This document shows positions 1-11,768 of a DNA stretch of 64,000 bases, piece after piece. Made by a program: the position numbers and the translations under genes. The stretch covers positions 1,178,001-1,242,000 of the forward strand of contig CM022368.1 in the NCBI GenBank assembly GCA_011800155.1. The letters run 5' to 3'. A model generated the notes under the pieces. That model did not search any database and was not told the DNA's origin. It saw only the letters and a program-made list of their open reading frames with translations. Numbering within the stretch: position 1 is the stretch's first letter; every line of letters starts with the position of its first letter. Source of the stretch: Flammulina velutipes (Eukaryota; Basidiomycota; Agaricomycetes; Agaricales; Physalacriaceae).

Positions 1-2
1 TA

Positions 3-432
3 CCACGGGCAGTGGCACGGAAGGCGTCGGCTTTCGAGCCTGAGACGGACCGCGACAAACACTCGACGGAAGTCATCGCAAAACAGATGCTAGAGCCTTC
101 AGTATCCGACACAGAGATAGCGGAATACCTAGGGTACATCCTCTTCTGCTTTATCTCGCTCTTACGTTCTGAGGATAGTTTCCAGATACATTGAGCAGTA
201 CGATATCACGTTTGACACTGCGGATCGAAAAGACCTCGAGGTTTATACCAATGCTGTTAGGATCAACAACGGCGAGTGTCCCGAACATGACTATGATGAA
301 GCGAAGGAGAGGGAGTTCTATGCGTACGTTGAACACGGTAAAGCTGAATACTACGAAGGCTATGGTAAGAGGGAACCTTTACCGGTGACTTTTAACTACG
401 AGCGGTGGATTGGCGGACCAGTGTTATTGTAG
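3..432 (+). CDS. 3' end of an unidentified protein (5' truncated)
   Basis: The reading frame is open from the window edge (frame starting at base 3), is interrupted by one intron (about 133-177, GTACAT to GATAG), and ends with TAG at 430-432. The visible C-terminal part is acidic and rich in Tyr, with a tail ending in RWIGGPVLL. I do not recognise the family and see no catalytic motif. The true start lies left of the window, so length and domain content cannot be judged. The splice is needed because the first exon frame runs into a stop without it, and it gives a continuous product. The next gene starts 350 bp downstream on the same strand. Confidence 0.5.
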
Positions 433-781
433 ATGATATTTTTTTGGTTCCACGACGCGAGTCGACAAATTATCGTATCATACGATCCATGGAAATTTTC
501 CTCTCGGCCGGAACTATCATGTAGAGTAGGCTGAGTCACAGTGAACAGAGTGGTGACTACAGCAATGCCATGCTCAACTGCTGAGGTGTATTGCTAAATC
601 AGCATGTGACCGAATGATACGGTCACGTGTTAATTAGTAAGGTTCGGCTTCGGAGCCTTATCGGTGCGCTTCGGCGATAGATTAGCGGCAATTTGTGCCG
701 AGAGTAACAGGGCCAAGCAACGCGACGGACCACAAAAATTGGAAAAACGTGCCACCTTACTCTTTCATCCTCATCTTCACA
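433..781. promoter_or_regulatory. Intergenic region and peroxiredoxin promoter
   Basis: No gene is visible here. The part nearest the peroxiredoxin holds a perfect 7-bp inverted repeat (606-612 and 620-626) that overlaps a CACGTG box at 624-629. A TTAGTAA heptamer lies at 634-640. TTAGTAA is the known binding site of Yap1-type bZIP factors, which control peroxiredoxin genes in yeasts. Its use here is inferred. Confidence 0.4.
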
Positions 782-1620
782 ATGGTTGCTCTCGTTCAAC
801 GCCCTGCCCCAACATTCACCGCTGCATCCGTCGCTGACGGTCTTTTCCAAGACATCTCTCTGTCTGATTACCTTGGACAATGGTATGAACCACTACCTTT
901 CGTCGTATCGCACTGTTGATCACAGATTCATTTCCTAGGGTCGTTCTCCTATTCTACCCAATGTAAGATACTTGTCTACTCAACGTCGATGCGTCTTACC
1001 CATAGCGACAGGGATTTCACATTTGTTTGCCCCACTGAAATCCTGGCATTCAATGATGCCCTCCCTGAGTTCAAGGCTCTTAACACTACTGTCCTTGGCA
1101 TCTCCACCGATTCTCAGTTCTCTCACTTTGCATGGGCCACCCAGCCGCGCAAGGAAGGTGGTCTTGGCCCCGATCTCAAGCTTCCTCTTGTCGCGGACCG
1201 CAACATGAAGATCTCCCGCGACTACGGCGTCCTCCTCGAGGACGAGGGTGTCGCTCTCCGTGGTCTCTTCCTCATTGACCCCAAGGGTACCCTTCGGTAA
1301 GCGCTTCCCGTTTCAAGAACCACACAGAAGCTGAACGCCAGCATGCAGCCAAATCACAGTCAATGATCTCCCTGTTGGTCGATCTGTGGGCGAGACTCTT
1401 CGCCTCATCAAGGCGTTCCAGTTCACTGTACGTTACTTCCTCTTATTCGCTTGTCTAGCCATCAATTAAAACATGCCTTTCCCTCTAGGACAAGCACGGT
1501 GAAGTGTGCCCTGCCAACTGGAACGAGGGTGACAAGTCCATGAAGGCTGACCCCCACGGTTCCAAGGAGTACTTTGCCGCTGTCGAGGATGGTCCCAATA
1601 AGCGCGCGCGCGTCGACTAA
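782..1620 (+). CDS. TSA1: Typical 2-Cys peroxiredoxin (thioredoxin peroxidase)
   Basis: Five exons (782-882, 939-962, 1012-1296, 1349-1427, 1489-1620) give a protein of just over 200 residues, the usual AhpC/Prx1 length. The peroxidatic cysteine lies in DFTFVCPTE near residue 47 and the resolving cysteine in HGEVCPANW near the C terminus. A GGLG motif and a C-terminal YF pair are present; these mark Prx1-type enzymes that can be over-oxidised. The enzyme reduces hydrogen peroxide and alkyl hydroperoxides with thioredoxin in the cytosol. There is no targeting signal. The 24-nt second exon is needed to join the WVVLLFYP strand to the active-site loop. The start ATG matches family N termini. A Yap1-type site lies about 145 bp upstream, consistent with oxidative-stress control. 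Confidence 0.95.
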
Positions 1621-2040
1621 GCGCGTCGATGTAGTTTGCGTGATAGATGAAGAAGTAAAGACGATCTACTAGAAGGTTCAAACCTTAAAGGCGATAGAGG
1701 AAACTAGATGATTTGCAAGAATTGACACGAATCGACCTGACTCATTGAACATAATTCGAGCCTTCGTGGTTTACAGTCAAGTTCTCGCCCGGAGGATGTC
1801 ATGATATTGTGCTCTCATTACGCGTGTTCACCATGAAATGATGAATACCTCCCGCCACATCGTGGGAACCTCAAGATACATAATCTGAAGATAACGATAG
1901 TAATTAAAAAGTGTGGCACGTACAAATTTATCAGTATAGGCTATTTAACACAGTATAATCAACCCAGAATCTCGCGTTGGGTTGTGCATGCGAGTAGCAA
2001 CAGACCGTGGGAAACCATACCTGGCTTTGCAATCACCACC
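1621..2040. other. Intergenic region
   Basis: An AT-rich spacer of 420 bp between the peroxiredoxin stop and the next start. It should hold the peroxiredoxin 3' UTR and the promoter of the coiled-coil gene. I see no gene or clear repeat. Confidence 0.4.
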
Positions 2041-3135
2041 ATGGCACCGTATCGTCCGTCGCCTGCCGCGCCACGCAAGTCTCATCACAAGTCCCCGCTC
2101 AACAAAAGTAACCATATATGCTTTGCATTCTATTCCCCAACTCGTATTGACGATTCACAGACAAGCTTGGGCGTCGAAGTCAATCCCCTCTACTGCAAAG
2201 ACGCGTCCGCGAACATCGTCTCCTTCCCGACTCGTATCGCTACAATGCTACGAATAGCAAAGGACGTAATCTTGGACGCGTACCCGAAGCATCCTTGTCC
2301 CCAGACCGCCGCAGGTCGCGCTTTCCATCCGCATTTATCGACTTGGAACAAGAGCTCAGACAGTATTCTGACGAAGAGCAGGAAGAGGAGGATTCATCGT
2401 TTTTCCCTTGGGAGGACGAGCGAACTCTGGTTGCGGATCTGTTGCAAGAAGAGTGAGTGGTCGCTGTTGATTGTCCGGACGCGTCGTATTAAAGGGTCTC
2501 CAGCGTACACGATAATGAATCAGATAGCGAGGATGTCTTGGAACTCGTCGACTCACTACAGACTGCCTTCTCTATGCGCTCTAAAGAGCTCTTAGGCGAC
2601 GTCGCAGATACTCTGGTCCCAGCTGTCAAGCGTGTCAAGGACGCGCACCAACGACTTAACGAACGCGTCGATCACGACTACGGTGCCGGAATACTTGACT
2701 TCAACGAAACCTGCGTCAAAATGGAACGTTTATCAATATCCGAGTATGACGAAGTCCAAAGGGCGTTCCAAACATCAAAGGTAACACAATCGAATCTTGA
2801 CCATGCCGTTAGTTTTCTAATAATACGCTTCAGCAACGAGTCAGAGCTCTCAGGACTGATTTAGAGGATGCCTATACTCGGCGGGAACAACTTTGGACTG
2901 AGTTTGAGCGAAGGCTCGATGATATTCGTGCGTTCATACCGTCTTTGGTATCCATCCAACGAGCTAATGGATTGTCATCTCCTCAAAAGTCAATCCTGGT
3001 CTAGGAATGCTGAAAGAACTCCCAGCCAAGATGGAACGAGCTATCGCCGACATAGAAAAACAAAGCAAGAAGATACACAAGCCTGATTCCGGTCACGAAC
3101 AAACGATAAAGGATATCTTGACGAAGCTTATGTGA
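2041..3135 (+). CDS. Hypothetical coiled-coil protein
   Basis: Five exons (2041-2107, 2161-2452, 2504-2780, 2834-2927, 3005-3135) join in frame into a protein of about 285 residues. The N-terminal 80 residues are basic and disordered, rich in Arg, Ser and Pro. An acidic patch with a run of Glu and Asp follows. The C-terminal two thirds is charged, helical and probably coiled coil, including a long helix around RALRTDLEDAYTRREQLW. No catalytic motif is visible. The layout (basic tail, acidic patch, coiled coil) would suit a structural or chromosome-associated protein, but I cannot assign a family. The third and fourth junctions remove in-frame stops, which supports the model. Confidence 0.65.
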
Positions 3136-3820
3136 TCGCGTACTCCTCTGCTGTTCCTTCTCGATATTCTGGATGCTTTACTGTCTCTGCTTCGCTTTCG
3201 TGCTTTCCTCTTATCGCTTCGCTGTATTTCAAGTCACTACTGCTCTGTATTTATCGCTTCGTTGCTTCGCTTGTCTCGATATAATTTACCTGGGAAAACC
3301 AGTTTCTCTCAGCTTCCGAGATTCACGAGAAAATGCTTTTACATCGCTCATCGCTCAACACTCTGGTCAAGACGAAAGCGAACTTACTCTCCGCATACCT
3401 TCCGGTTCGCCACACGCTGCAACAGCATATACGCGTCTAGACGATTGCAGCATCCTTGATCATACACTGCAGACAAGTCGCCAGATGTGACTTCCCTTTG
3501 GCTCTCTACGTACGTTGACCAAATTCACAACGTGGAAGGAACTTACAGGTGCTGATTTTTTACCCTTCCCAGATTCTCGCCCGGGTCGCTCTCGGGACAG
3601 GTCGACGTTTATCCTCATCTGCACGACATACACCTTCTACACGCTACTCATGTACAACGCAAGGGGATATGCGCGCAATTTCCACTTCTCTGACACAAAT
3701 CATTCATCGGTGGGAAACCGGGGCCTGTATATCGCCCGGAGGTTAAAATCATAATGGTGTGATTTTGATATCCCACGCGTCCACTTTCATTTCCTACCTC
3801 CTCTTTCTTCTCAAGCGAGG
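3136..3820. other. Intergenic region
   Basis: 685 bp without a gene I can support. The first part has loosely repeated TATCGCTTCG-like words (about 3200-3270). Open frames of up to 105 codons occur, but their translations look like chance readings, with scattered Cys and Leu, no domain, and no splice pattern. Confidence 0.35.
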
Positions 3821-5055
3821 ATGGACATGCTCAAGGATGTCGCGTTGTATGCAGGACTCACTCACCTTCCTCCAAACATTCCTTATGTCCTCTGGAGCTT
3901 TGGGTTCTTCTCATTCGTACACCTCATAGTGGCTCCGCTGTTCAGCTTGGGGTTCTTCAAAAATACCTATGGACCGATGGACAAGAGGGCCAGAAACAAC
4001 TGGTACGCCCCATTCGTTTCGCGCTCTGTGTAGGTTGATGATGTGACGTTGAAGGTGCATACATATCGTATCCCAAGTGAATGTCCTGGTGATTGTTCCT
4101 TTGACGCTATGGACGATGGCAGGTGCGAAGGAGCTGGCACAGGACAAAGCATTTGGATGGAGTGATGAAAGGATTGGGCTCCTCACCTCTGTCGCTGTTG
4201 GGTACGTCCCTGTTTTTTTTGCACCGATGATCTCGCTTCAACGGCACAAGATACTTCATCTGGGATTCTCTGGATTCTATCATCAACTTTGTCGACATTG
4301 GCTTCGTCATCCATGGTGCGCGGATTTAATACCAACCATTTAACATCACATCTCACAGCCTTCCAGGCGTTGCTGCTCTGTGTATCTTTGTGGGCTCCTT
4401 TGTGAGTCAACTCATAGACACGCAAATCATTTCTGACACGCGCATAGCGCCCGTTTGTTGCCTACTTTGCCTCAAGGTGCCTTCTATGGGAGATGTCCGT
4501 TCCGATTTCTTGTATGTCCTATTTCGTCTAACTTCCTCGCAGAAGCACCTTCTTCCTCAACATCCATTGGTTCGTCCCATCATTATCCGATTTGTCGGCG
4601 CCTAAATGACAATTGTACATAGGTTCCTTGATAAGACCAACCGTACTGGATCACGAGCACAGCTTATCAACGGCATTTTCTTAATCCTGTCATTCTTCAC
4701 CATCAGGATTGTGTACGGCGGGATGTATATCGTATGTTTTTGGATACCCTTCCGTGATTCAGAACTCATCCCATGTTACAGACTCCTCGGTTCACCGCGG
4801 TCCTATGGAGTGTAAAACACCAGATCCCGACTGTGTATACATTGATCTATCTCGGGGGAAACACAGCGTTAACGTGTCTCAACCTCTTCTGGTTTGTTTT
4901 TTCCCGCCATATTTGGTGTGTACTATAGTAAATGCCCTGTGCTTTCAAGGTTCTCGAAGATGGTGCAAGCTATCCAAAAGCGCTTCCCGGACGGAAAATC
5001 CAAAGATAGGACTAGAAACCAGGCTACCTATGGGACCATGTCCTCTGCAGCGTAA
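3821..5055 (+). CDS. TLC-domain membrane protein, copy 1 (TMEM56/TLCD4-like)
   Basis: Nine exons: 3821-4002, 4055-4201, 4251-4315, 4367-4401, 4448-4494, 4543-4569, 4623-4731, 4782-4891, 4950-5055. The product has several hydrophobic membrane segments. It carries the TRAM/LAG1/CLN8-type sequence GYFIWDSLDSIINF and the late motif STFFLNIHWFLDKT followed by INGIFLILSFF, which resembles the TMEM56/TLCD4 branch. Family members are ER or Golgi membrane proteins linked to lipid metabolism or sensing. The exact function here is unknown. The gene is a paralogue of the one at 6586-7836: exons 1 and 3-8 have exactly the same length in both. The two are separated by a metaxin-like gene. The donor of intron 5 is GTCCGT rather than GTNNGT, but the paralogue confirms the position. 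Confidence 0.85.
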
Positions 5056-5437
5056 GATTCTATTTGACGTATCGTAGCCATGATTTTTGACCGTAACGTT
5101 GCGTTAACGTTGCAGTCTCAGAACTTTTGGACTCTCGTGGATATTCAATAAAATCTTTTAATGACGGCTTGTACAAAATACACCCAAGTGTCGAGGATCA
5201 CCGCTTCAGTGTTGTAGAATCTGAACTACTACAACGCTCAACCTTCTGTGGCGTAACAGAGTCAGTAAACATATTCAGGGGACTGCGTATCTCAAATGTT
5301 TACTTGTAAATTATTAGCTACAAATACAACGTTGGATCCTTCGCAATATCAGCCTGGCTTCATCTGAACTTTTCAAGCCTGCATGTGCGTGACCGCGACC
5401 AAGACGAATTGGAGACTTCCTTTTCTGGACTTGCAAT
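5056..5437. other. Intergenic region between TLC copy 1 and the metaxin-like gene
   Basis: 382 bp with no supported gene. It contains a short near-repeat of CGTTAACGTTGC-like sequence at about 5092-5114. It should serve as terminator for the TLC gene and promoter for the metaxin-like gene. Confidence 0.35.
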
Positions 5438-6421
5438 ATGCAAGTACCATCGTTCGTTCAGAAGGCACTGGCCCCGTTCCCGCTGTACACTTACCCTCCC
5501 ATCTCGGTCGGAGTCTCGTCGACAAGAAATGCGACTATCTGGATATACCCTCCCCAGTCGCCAGATGGCGTCCTCAGCGCGGATGTCGAATGTCTGAAGT
5601 GGCAGGCTTACCTTGCATTGCGCGGTATCAATGGCCTATTTATCCGCACGGATGTTGACCCACAAGGATCTATCGATGGACGTCTACCCAGTCTACAGAC
5701 ACCTTTGTCTGAAGAGGCCAACGTCAAGCCTGGGGAAGACAACACGGATTTGCATGCAGCACACCATATCCCTGCCTGGGCTGACGCGAAGCTGGGTCAG
5801 ATAGAAGATGACCCACTAGAGGGATACCGAGATGAGGCCGCGAGAGACGAGAGTCGCGCCTGGGTGTCCTTGTTGGAGGGAAATATTCACGCTGCCCTGG
5901 TGCGTATTGCACTTTGACCATATTTCTTTATGTCTGACGTTGTCATATAGATGCTTTCCCAACCAGCACCATCCCTTCTGCAATCTCTGCTCTCTTTCGA
6001 TACTGGCGTGAAACCCCGCCCGATAGAATCGATATTGACGCCACCTCCTCCTCCCCGAACAGGCATAATGTCGTTGCTCCCTCCTCTACCCTTTTTAGGG
6101 TCTCAGATATCGAAGGAGGCCGTTGAATCCCGGTATCATGATGCTATAGGCGCGCTATCCGAAAGACTCGGAACGGACAGATGGTTCTTGGGCTCAACGT
6201 GAGTGTCGTGTGTCGTTCTCAGTTGGTCATTTCTCATGCCTTTCTGATACCACAGATCTCCGACGCCACTTGACGCATTAGTGTTTGCCTACATTCACTG
6301 CATTTTGAACTTGAAGGGCGATCCACCGATGCGATCCGAAGTAACGCGTCGGGTGAACCTCATAGCTTGGGAAAATCGAGTACGGAGTCAAGTCATTCGT
6401 GCGTTCACTAGGATACAGTAG
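5438..6421 (+). CDS. SAM37: Metaxin/Sam37-like mitochondrial outer membrane import component
   Basis: Three exons (5438-5899, 5951-6198, 6256-6421) encode about 290 residues. The N-terminal part is a thioredoxin-like segment (YPPQSPDGVLSADVECLKWQ). The C-terminal part is GST-like and all-helical, with SRAWVSLLEGNIHAAL and the conserved PTPLDALVFAYIHCIL. This is the arrangement of the metaxin/Sam37 subunit of the SAM complex, which assembles beta-barrel proteins in the mitochondrial outer membrane. No obvious C-terminal membrane anchor is seen in this model. A downstream GTGCGT/CAG pair could splice the end into a short hydrophobic tail, so the extreme C terminus is uncertain. The gene lies between two TLC paralogues on the same strand. 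Confidence 0.8.
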
Positions 6422-6585
6422 TTTGCACGCCGGTTGGCAATACAGTAATGTCATTCAGCCTGACCGTTTGCCGGAAAACCGTACTTTTTTGGCCGTTCAT
6501 TATGTTCACCCGGGCCCGCTGTGTAATGTGTCTTGCCTAGGTCTTGCCATGGCTCCTTTCATTCGCGGGCTTCCCCAAAACTCTC

Positions 6586-7836
6586 ATGGATGTTCTCGAG
6601 AAAGCTGCGCTCGCGGTCGGCCTGACCCACCTCCCGCCAAATCTTCCCACCTTTCTTGCTAGTTTCGCATTTTTCACGTCCATACACTTGGTGGTTGCAC
6701 CGTTGGGTAGCCGGTGGCTTTCTCCCGAGACCTATGGCAAACTGAGTAGGAAACAAAAGAATAATTGGTCGGTTTCTCTATCCACTGTGGCATGAACAGC
6801 TAACATTTATTTCAAGGTGTGTACATGTCGTGTCGGTGTTCCACGTCCTTGCGATCGTACCTTTGGCCGTGCGAACCCTCCAGCTCAAGGAGCTTGCTGA
6901 GGACAAAGCTTTCGGCTGGAGCGACGAGAAGATTGGCACGCTGACTGCTGTCGCTAGCGGGTGCGTCCTTTAGGTTTCCCCGAGATGCCCACTCACCTGT
7001 CGCCCAGCTATTTCTTGTGGGATACCTTAGATGCTATCATAAATTTCATCGACATTGGTTTCGTGTTTCACGGTACGTCTCTGCTATCTTACTTGCTACT
7101 CTTGACTCATGGACGTCAGGCTTGGCCTGCCTCGCGATTTATGTCGGTTCGTTTGTATGACCTTCCACTTTGCCTCCGAAACGCGTCCGTCTGACATTTT
7201 GAGACAAGAAACCCTTCCTCGCGTATTATGCTGCGCGGTGTCTACTCTGGGAAACGTGCGTTTGTATACATCCAGCTTAAATTATAACACTTAATTCATA
7301 TCCAGGAGTACATTTTTCCTGAACATCCATTGGTATACTATTTCCTTGAGAATAGTAATGTCCAAACTCTCATCTGCGTCGCAAGGTTCCTCGATAAAAC
7401 CAATCGCACGGGCTCCAAATTCCAGCTGATCAACGGCGTATGCTTATTACTCACCTTCTTTGTCGTACGACTCGTGTATGGCGGCCTTTATGTCGTGAGT
7501 ACCCGGTCATCTATTCGTGTTGCACTCGTGGCCAACGGAGATCCGCAGTCGACCAGCTTTGCGCACACGATGTATGAAGTGCGGGAACAAGTACCCTCGA
7601 TTTACATTGCCATTTACGTTGGTGGGAACATTCTTTTGAATGGACTAAACGTGTTCTGGTGAGCAATCAATGCACGTTTTTTTACTTGACTCATTCGCCT
7701 GCTCAGGTTTGTCAAGATGATCAAGGCAATTACCAGTCGCTTCTCTGAAAATGCGAAAGAGGGGCGGGAGGATGCACAGCCTGTTCAAACCCGTCGTTCT
7801 AAAGTTAACGGACATGCTCAAGTCAACGGCTTTTAA
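6586..7836 (+). CDS. TLC-domain membrane protein, copy 2 (TMEM56/TLCD4-like)
   Basis: Nine exons: 6586-6767, 6817-6960, 7008-7072, 7120-7154, 7209-7255, 7306-7332, 7386-7494, 7549-7658, 7707-7836. The protein matches copy 1 along its whole length, for example GLTHLPPN near the start, ELAEDKAFGWSDEKIG, GYFLWDTLDAIINF and STFFLNIHWFLDKTNRTG. It has several membrane spans and a short hydrophilic C-terminal tail that differs from copy 1. Intron positions and phases are the same in both copies while intron sequences have diverged, so the duplication is not very recent. The function is inferred from the TLC family (lipid-related ER membrane proteins). No catalytic histidine pair typical of ceramide synthase was identified. 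Confidence 0.87.
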
Positions 7837-8026
7837 TTTCAAATGGGTAATGTCTACATCTTGTCGGTAATCTTGTCTATAATATACAATACATGTATCA
7901 GAAGATGTAGTTATCCTATAGGCATACATGTCATTTGTGGTTAGTACCGCCACACTTGGGAGGGATCGGTCCGAAATTAGTCAGCAGATCCAAAAATTGC
8001 ACTCTTGAGACTCTACCTTCATCGAC

Positions 8027-9132
8027 ATGGCTTCCATTCTGAAAGCTCAAAAGGCAAATGCTGCCAAAGCGGATCGCAAAGGCAAAAGAAAAGCGGACGA
8101 CATGGACGTCGACGACGACCTAGCGTCCTCTACGCCAAAACCCAAGAAAAACAAGCAACGAGTGCTCTTACTATCTTCTCGAGGCATTACCCACCGGATG
8201 CGTCATTTCATGAATGACCTTGACGCACTCCTTCCCCACGTCAAGAAAGGTCCGTGATTCAGTGTTTTCTAAGCAACTTCAACGCCAACCATCGAGCAGA
8301 TTCCAAGTTGGACTCAAAATCCCAGCTCCATCTTCTCCCTGAACTCGCAGACTTGAACAACTGTAACAACACATTATACTTCGAAGCTCGGAGACACGAG
8401 GATCTATATATGTGGGCAGCGAAGACGCCAAATGGACCTTCAATAAAATTGCATGTGCAAAATGTGCATACGATGGACGAACTCAAGATGACTGGGAATT
8501 GTCTCAAGGGCAGCCGTGGCCTCCTGAGCTTTGATAAAGCTTTCGAAGACACGGAATGGGGTAAATTGACCAAAGAGGTCTTCACTCATGTATGTTTTCT
8601 AAAAAAGCTCGTCTTGATTTCGTTCTCATACATTTGCAGATATTCGGGGTCCCTTCCACTGCTCGCAAAGCCAAACCTTTCATCGATCACATTCTCACAT
8701 TTTCCATCGTCGACGACAAGATATGGTTCCGCAACTTTCAGGTATTTGACCCGCATCAGCACCACGTCTGAACTAACTATCAATAGATTCTAGAGAAAGA
8801 TCCACTACAACCGAATGGACCTCCTCAAACATCCCTAGTCGAAATCGGTCCTAGATTTGTCCTAACGCCCATTAGAATTTTCGAAGGAGCGTTCAATGGC
8901 GCAACGGTTTATTCCAATCCCGGTACGCATGATTGACCTATAGCAATTTAAACTGTCATATCAATTAATCTCTCCAGAATTTGTGTCCCCCGCCGCCGTC
9001 CGTTCTACAATCCGACGTGAGCAATCCAAAAAGTATAACACTCGAAAGGATGCCGAAGAGGATAACGAGAAGCGCAAAGAGCATCGTAAACGCGACGAGG
9101 ATGAGTTGGCAGTCTCCAAGGTGTTCGCGTAA
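8027..9132 (+). CDS. BRX1: Ribosome biogenesis protein BRX1 (Brix domain)
   Basis: Five exons (8027-8249, 8300-8589, 8640-8741, 8787-8922, 8978-9132) give about 300 residues, normal for BRX1. A short basic/acidic N-terminal tail is followed by the Brix domain, starting with RVLLLSSRGITHRMRHFMND. It continues through LYMWAAKTPNGPSIK and KGSRGLLSFDKAF to EIGPRFVLTPIRIFEG. The C terminus is a charged helix ending in VSKVFA. BRX1 acts in the nucleolus in 60S pre-ribosome assembly, where it binds 27S rRNA with Ebp2. The start follows a short leader and matches the family N terminus. Nothing is unusual. Confidence 0.95.
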
Positions 9133-9642
9133 TGGCATTAATATCGTCTTAATACGTTGGCAACCTCATTTTTCATTTACCTTCGACGTCTGAAACTTCC
9201 ATCTTCACGACAGCACGACACCGCCCAACATGGATGATCGGACCATTGTTGGAAGCATTTTGGATGTCCTTTAGAGGCGAACAATAGACCATGCGGGCAC
9301 TGATAATCGCGACAAACGAACGTCTTAAATGAGGATAACGTACAACAACGATAGGCACTAGGGACAAGTGCCATTGTCCGAAAAGGGCCACTGTAATATC
9401 GACCCCGAAAAGGAAAGATGTGTCGTATGAAACGACATTACAAACCGGGCTCGGTGCTGCAACGAGTTACGGTCATTTGGGTTTCCAAGGCAGGGCCCCA
9501 TCTTAAAAGGGCGATATGCGCTTTGTTCTGTGAAATCCCTTTTGTTCTTCTTTTGCCACTTTTACTTGTCCTTTTATTGCTCACGACATTACGACCTTTT
9601 AATACTCTGCATCTTCCTCGTTTTCTCTATACAGCGCCCGCC
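9133..9642. other. Intergenic region
   Basis: 510 bp between BRX1 and the arrestin-like gene. The last 120 bp is rich in pyrimidine (runs of CTTTT and TTTGTTCTTCTTTTG), as often found ahead of fungal start sites. No gene is supported. Confidence 0.4.
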
Positions 9643-11482
9643 ATGTCGGTTTCTCTCAAAATTATATCACACTCGCCGTCGCTGGATATGTATGGCGAGC
9701 CGGATAGATCGTACGCACTCGTGTATTTCCACCGCCCACAACGGAGACTGACATCGCCGATAGATCAGCATACTCCCTCTCCGGACAGGTCACCATCACA
9801 CTTCTTCCATCATCCTCTCTCTTTGAACGTCGTCGAACGACCACGTATCTTCTCAAATCTCTTAACCTGACCTTTGAGGGCCAGACCGAAATCATCGCAC
9901 CTAATATCGGATATACCGCCCTCCGCCTATGCAGGATAACCCGTGAAATTGCACCTAGTGAACCCGTCGAACTCACCAACGAAGGCCAAGAGGATGCATT
10001 GTGTCAGTACAAGCCACTAATTTCATTCTGTGGGGTTGGGGCTCATATCATATCACAGGTCAATGGGACATCACATTCAACATTCCTATCCCAGGCTGGC
10101 TGCCAGAAACTACTGAGTATGGGTACGATGGAATAGGTACCAACTACACGCTCTACGCAGATGCAAAGATCTCTGTTGTCGATGATCCCCAAACGTCCAC
10201 CTCAATATTCAACTCGCTCTGCACTCCATTTCGCTTACGCGATAAGGCCGTCCATACCTCCCACCATGTCATGTTACGACGCTTCATAGATTCCCACGTT
10301 CTCGATACCACACGCATCCCTCAAACCGTTTATCTCATCAACTCCAAATTCGCCACGTCGAGTGAGAAGGGCCGAGCACACATTCCGGAGGAGATTCTCT
10401 CTAAGATTCAGGTAGTTGGCTGTGTACCGGAGTACAGCGACGTGGATAGCGGATCAGTTGCGTTGACAGTACGGTTGCGGACGCAGGGCCTGAGCGCTGA
10501 GGATTGCCAGCGGCTGGAGCTTACTGGCTTTACTATGAATGTTGTGCAACGTGAGAAATGCAGGTGAGCCGGTGTATCTTCTACGGTCTGGGGAATGGAT
10601 CTGATGCATGTTCCTAGATACAAGCCCACCGATGAATGTCGTCGCCGTGTACCGTTCCCCGCCGACCGCGAACAGCCTCCCAACTTTCCGTTGCGCGATC
10701 CTCATCGTCTTGGATTCATCTATGATGGGTTTTACTCGCCGCCGTTGGAGGACGCTGGTCATCTCCGCGAGGTTTCCTTGCTACATGATAACGAATGCGG
10801 GGAATACAAGCTAGTTGGCGACTGTCACATCTTTTCCAACGATGCTGGGCAAGAACAGCTATCGTGGTACACCGTTGAGACGATCATTCCAATATGCTCT
10901 AATCCTCTACCGGAGGACGATGATTTCTCTGAATACATCGGGTCACCCAGGCTCCGCCCTACGACGCAATCTCCGTTATTGAGTATCCGGCATGAAGTGC
11001 GGATGGCATTGATATGCAGCTATGATCTTCCCAATGGTACGGGAAAAGCTTGCGAGCTCTTGACATTTGGTATGTCTATTGCGATATGGTTGGGTAATCC
11101 TCTCATTCTAACGTCTACCCTAGCCATCCCTCTCAAGTTTTCACACCGTCCTCCTCCTCCGCCAGTCACGACACCCATCATTGCCCTTTCTACACGTTCT
11201 CAAATTGCAACCCGCGCACCGTATACATCTATTCCTTACTCCCAGACTTCAGCCTTGCCCGCATACTCTCAACTCTTCCACTCCAACGGTGATCGCAAGA
11301 TCGATCCTACGCCGTTACCGCTGTATACCTCCCGAGACTCGCATGATAGAGTTGTCGGGTCGACCTCGAACGACTCCAACACTCCCGAGCCTGTCGCCGA
11401 CGTTGGAAAACTTGGTTCCATTCCTCTCGTTGATTACGCCCATGACTATGACGCTTCCTCTGAGACCACGCTATTGCTTTAA
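9643..11482 (+). CDS. Arrestin-like domain protein
   Basis: Five exons (9643-9710, 9764-10002, 10059-10563, 10618-11069, 11124-11482) encode about 540 residues. The N-terminal 180 residues follow the arrestin-N beta-sandwich pattern: SLSGQVTITLL, a hydrophobic strand with LNLTFEGQTEI, then WDITFNIPIPGWLPETTEYG and a TNYTLYADAKI strand. A second beta-rich part follows, and the last 120 residues are Pro/Ser/Thr-rich and disordered, with PPPPP. Fungal alpha-arrestins are usually adaptors between membrane transporters and the Rsp5 ubiquitin ligase. I did not find a clear PPxY motif, so the adaptor role is only inferred. Confidence 0.7.
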
Positions 11483-11768
11483 CTTGATTGTCATTTCCAC
11501 ATTGTTCCGTTCACTTACACCATTGTCCTTGTTCAAACACATTGTAGCCTACCCCTCACTCGTACACATAGTAATCTGCAGTATATAATACTCTTCTGGA
11601 CATACCAGAGGAGCTAGTCATCTTGTATTTTGTATTTCTTCTCTTTTTTTGTGCAATAAACCGTTGTCAACTTTCACTGGGAAAGAGCTGGAAGCCACGA
11701 AGGAAAAATCAAGTAATAAAATATGTGATTCCCAAACCCAATATGTACCATGTCGCTCAGTGAAACTA

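Noticed and set aside
3173..3490. 105-codon plus-strand frame after the coiled-coil gene
   Set aside because: Low-information translation over TATCGCTTCG-like repeated words, with no domain and no conserved splice pattern.
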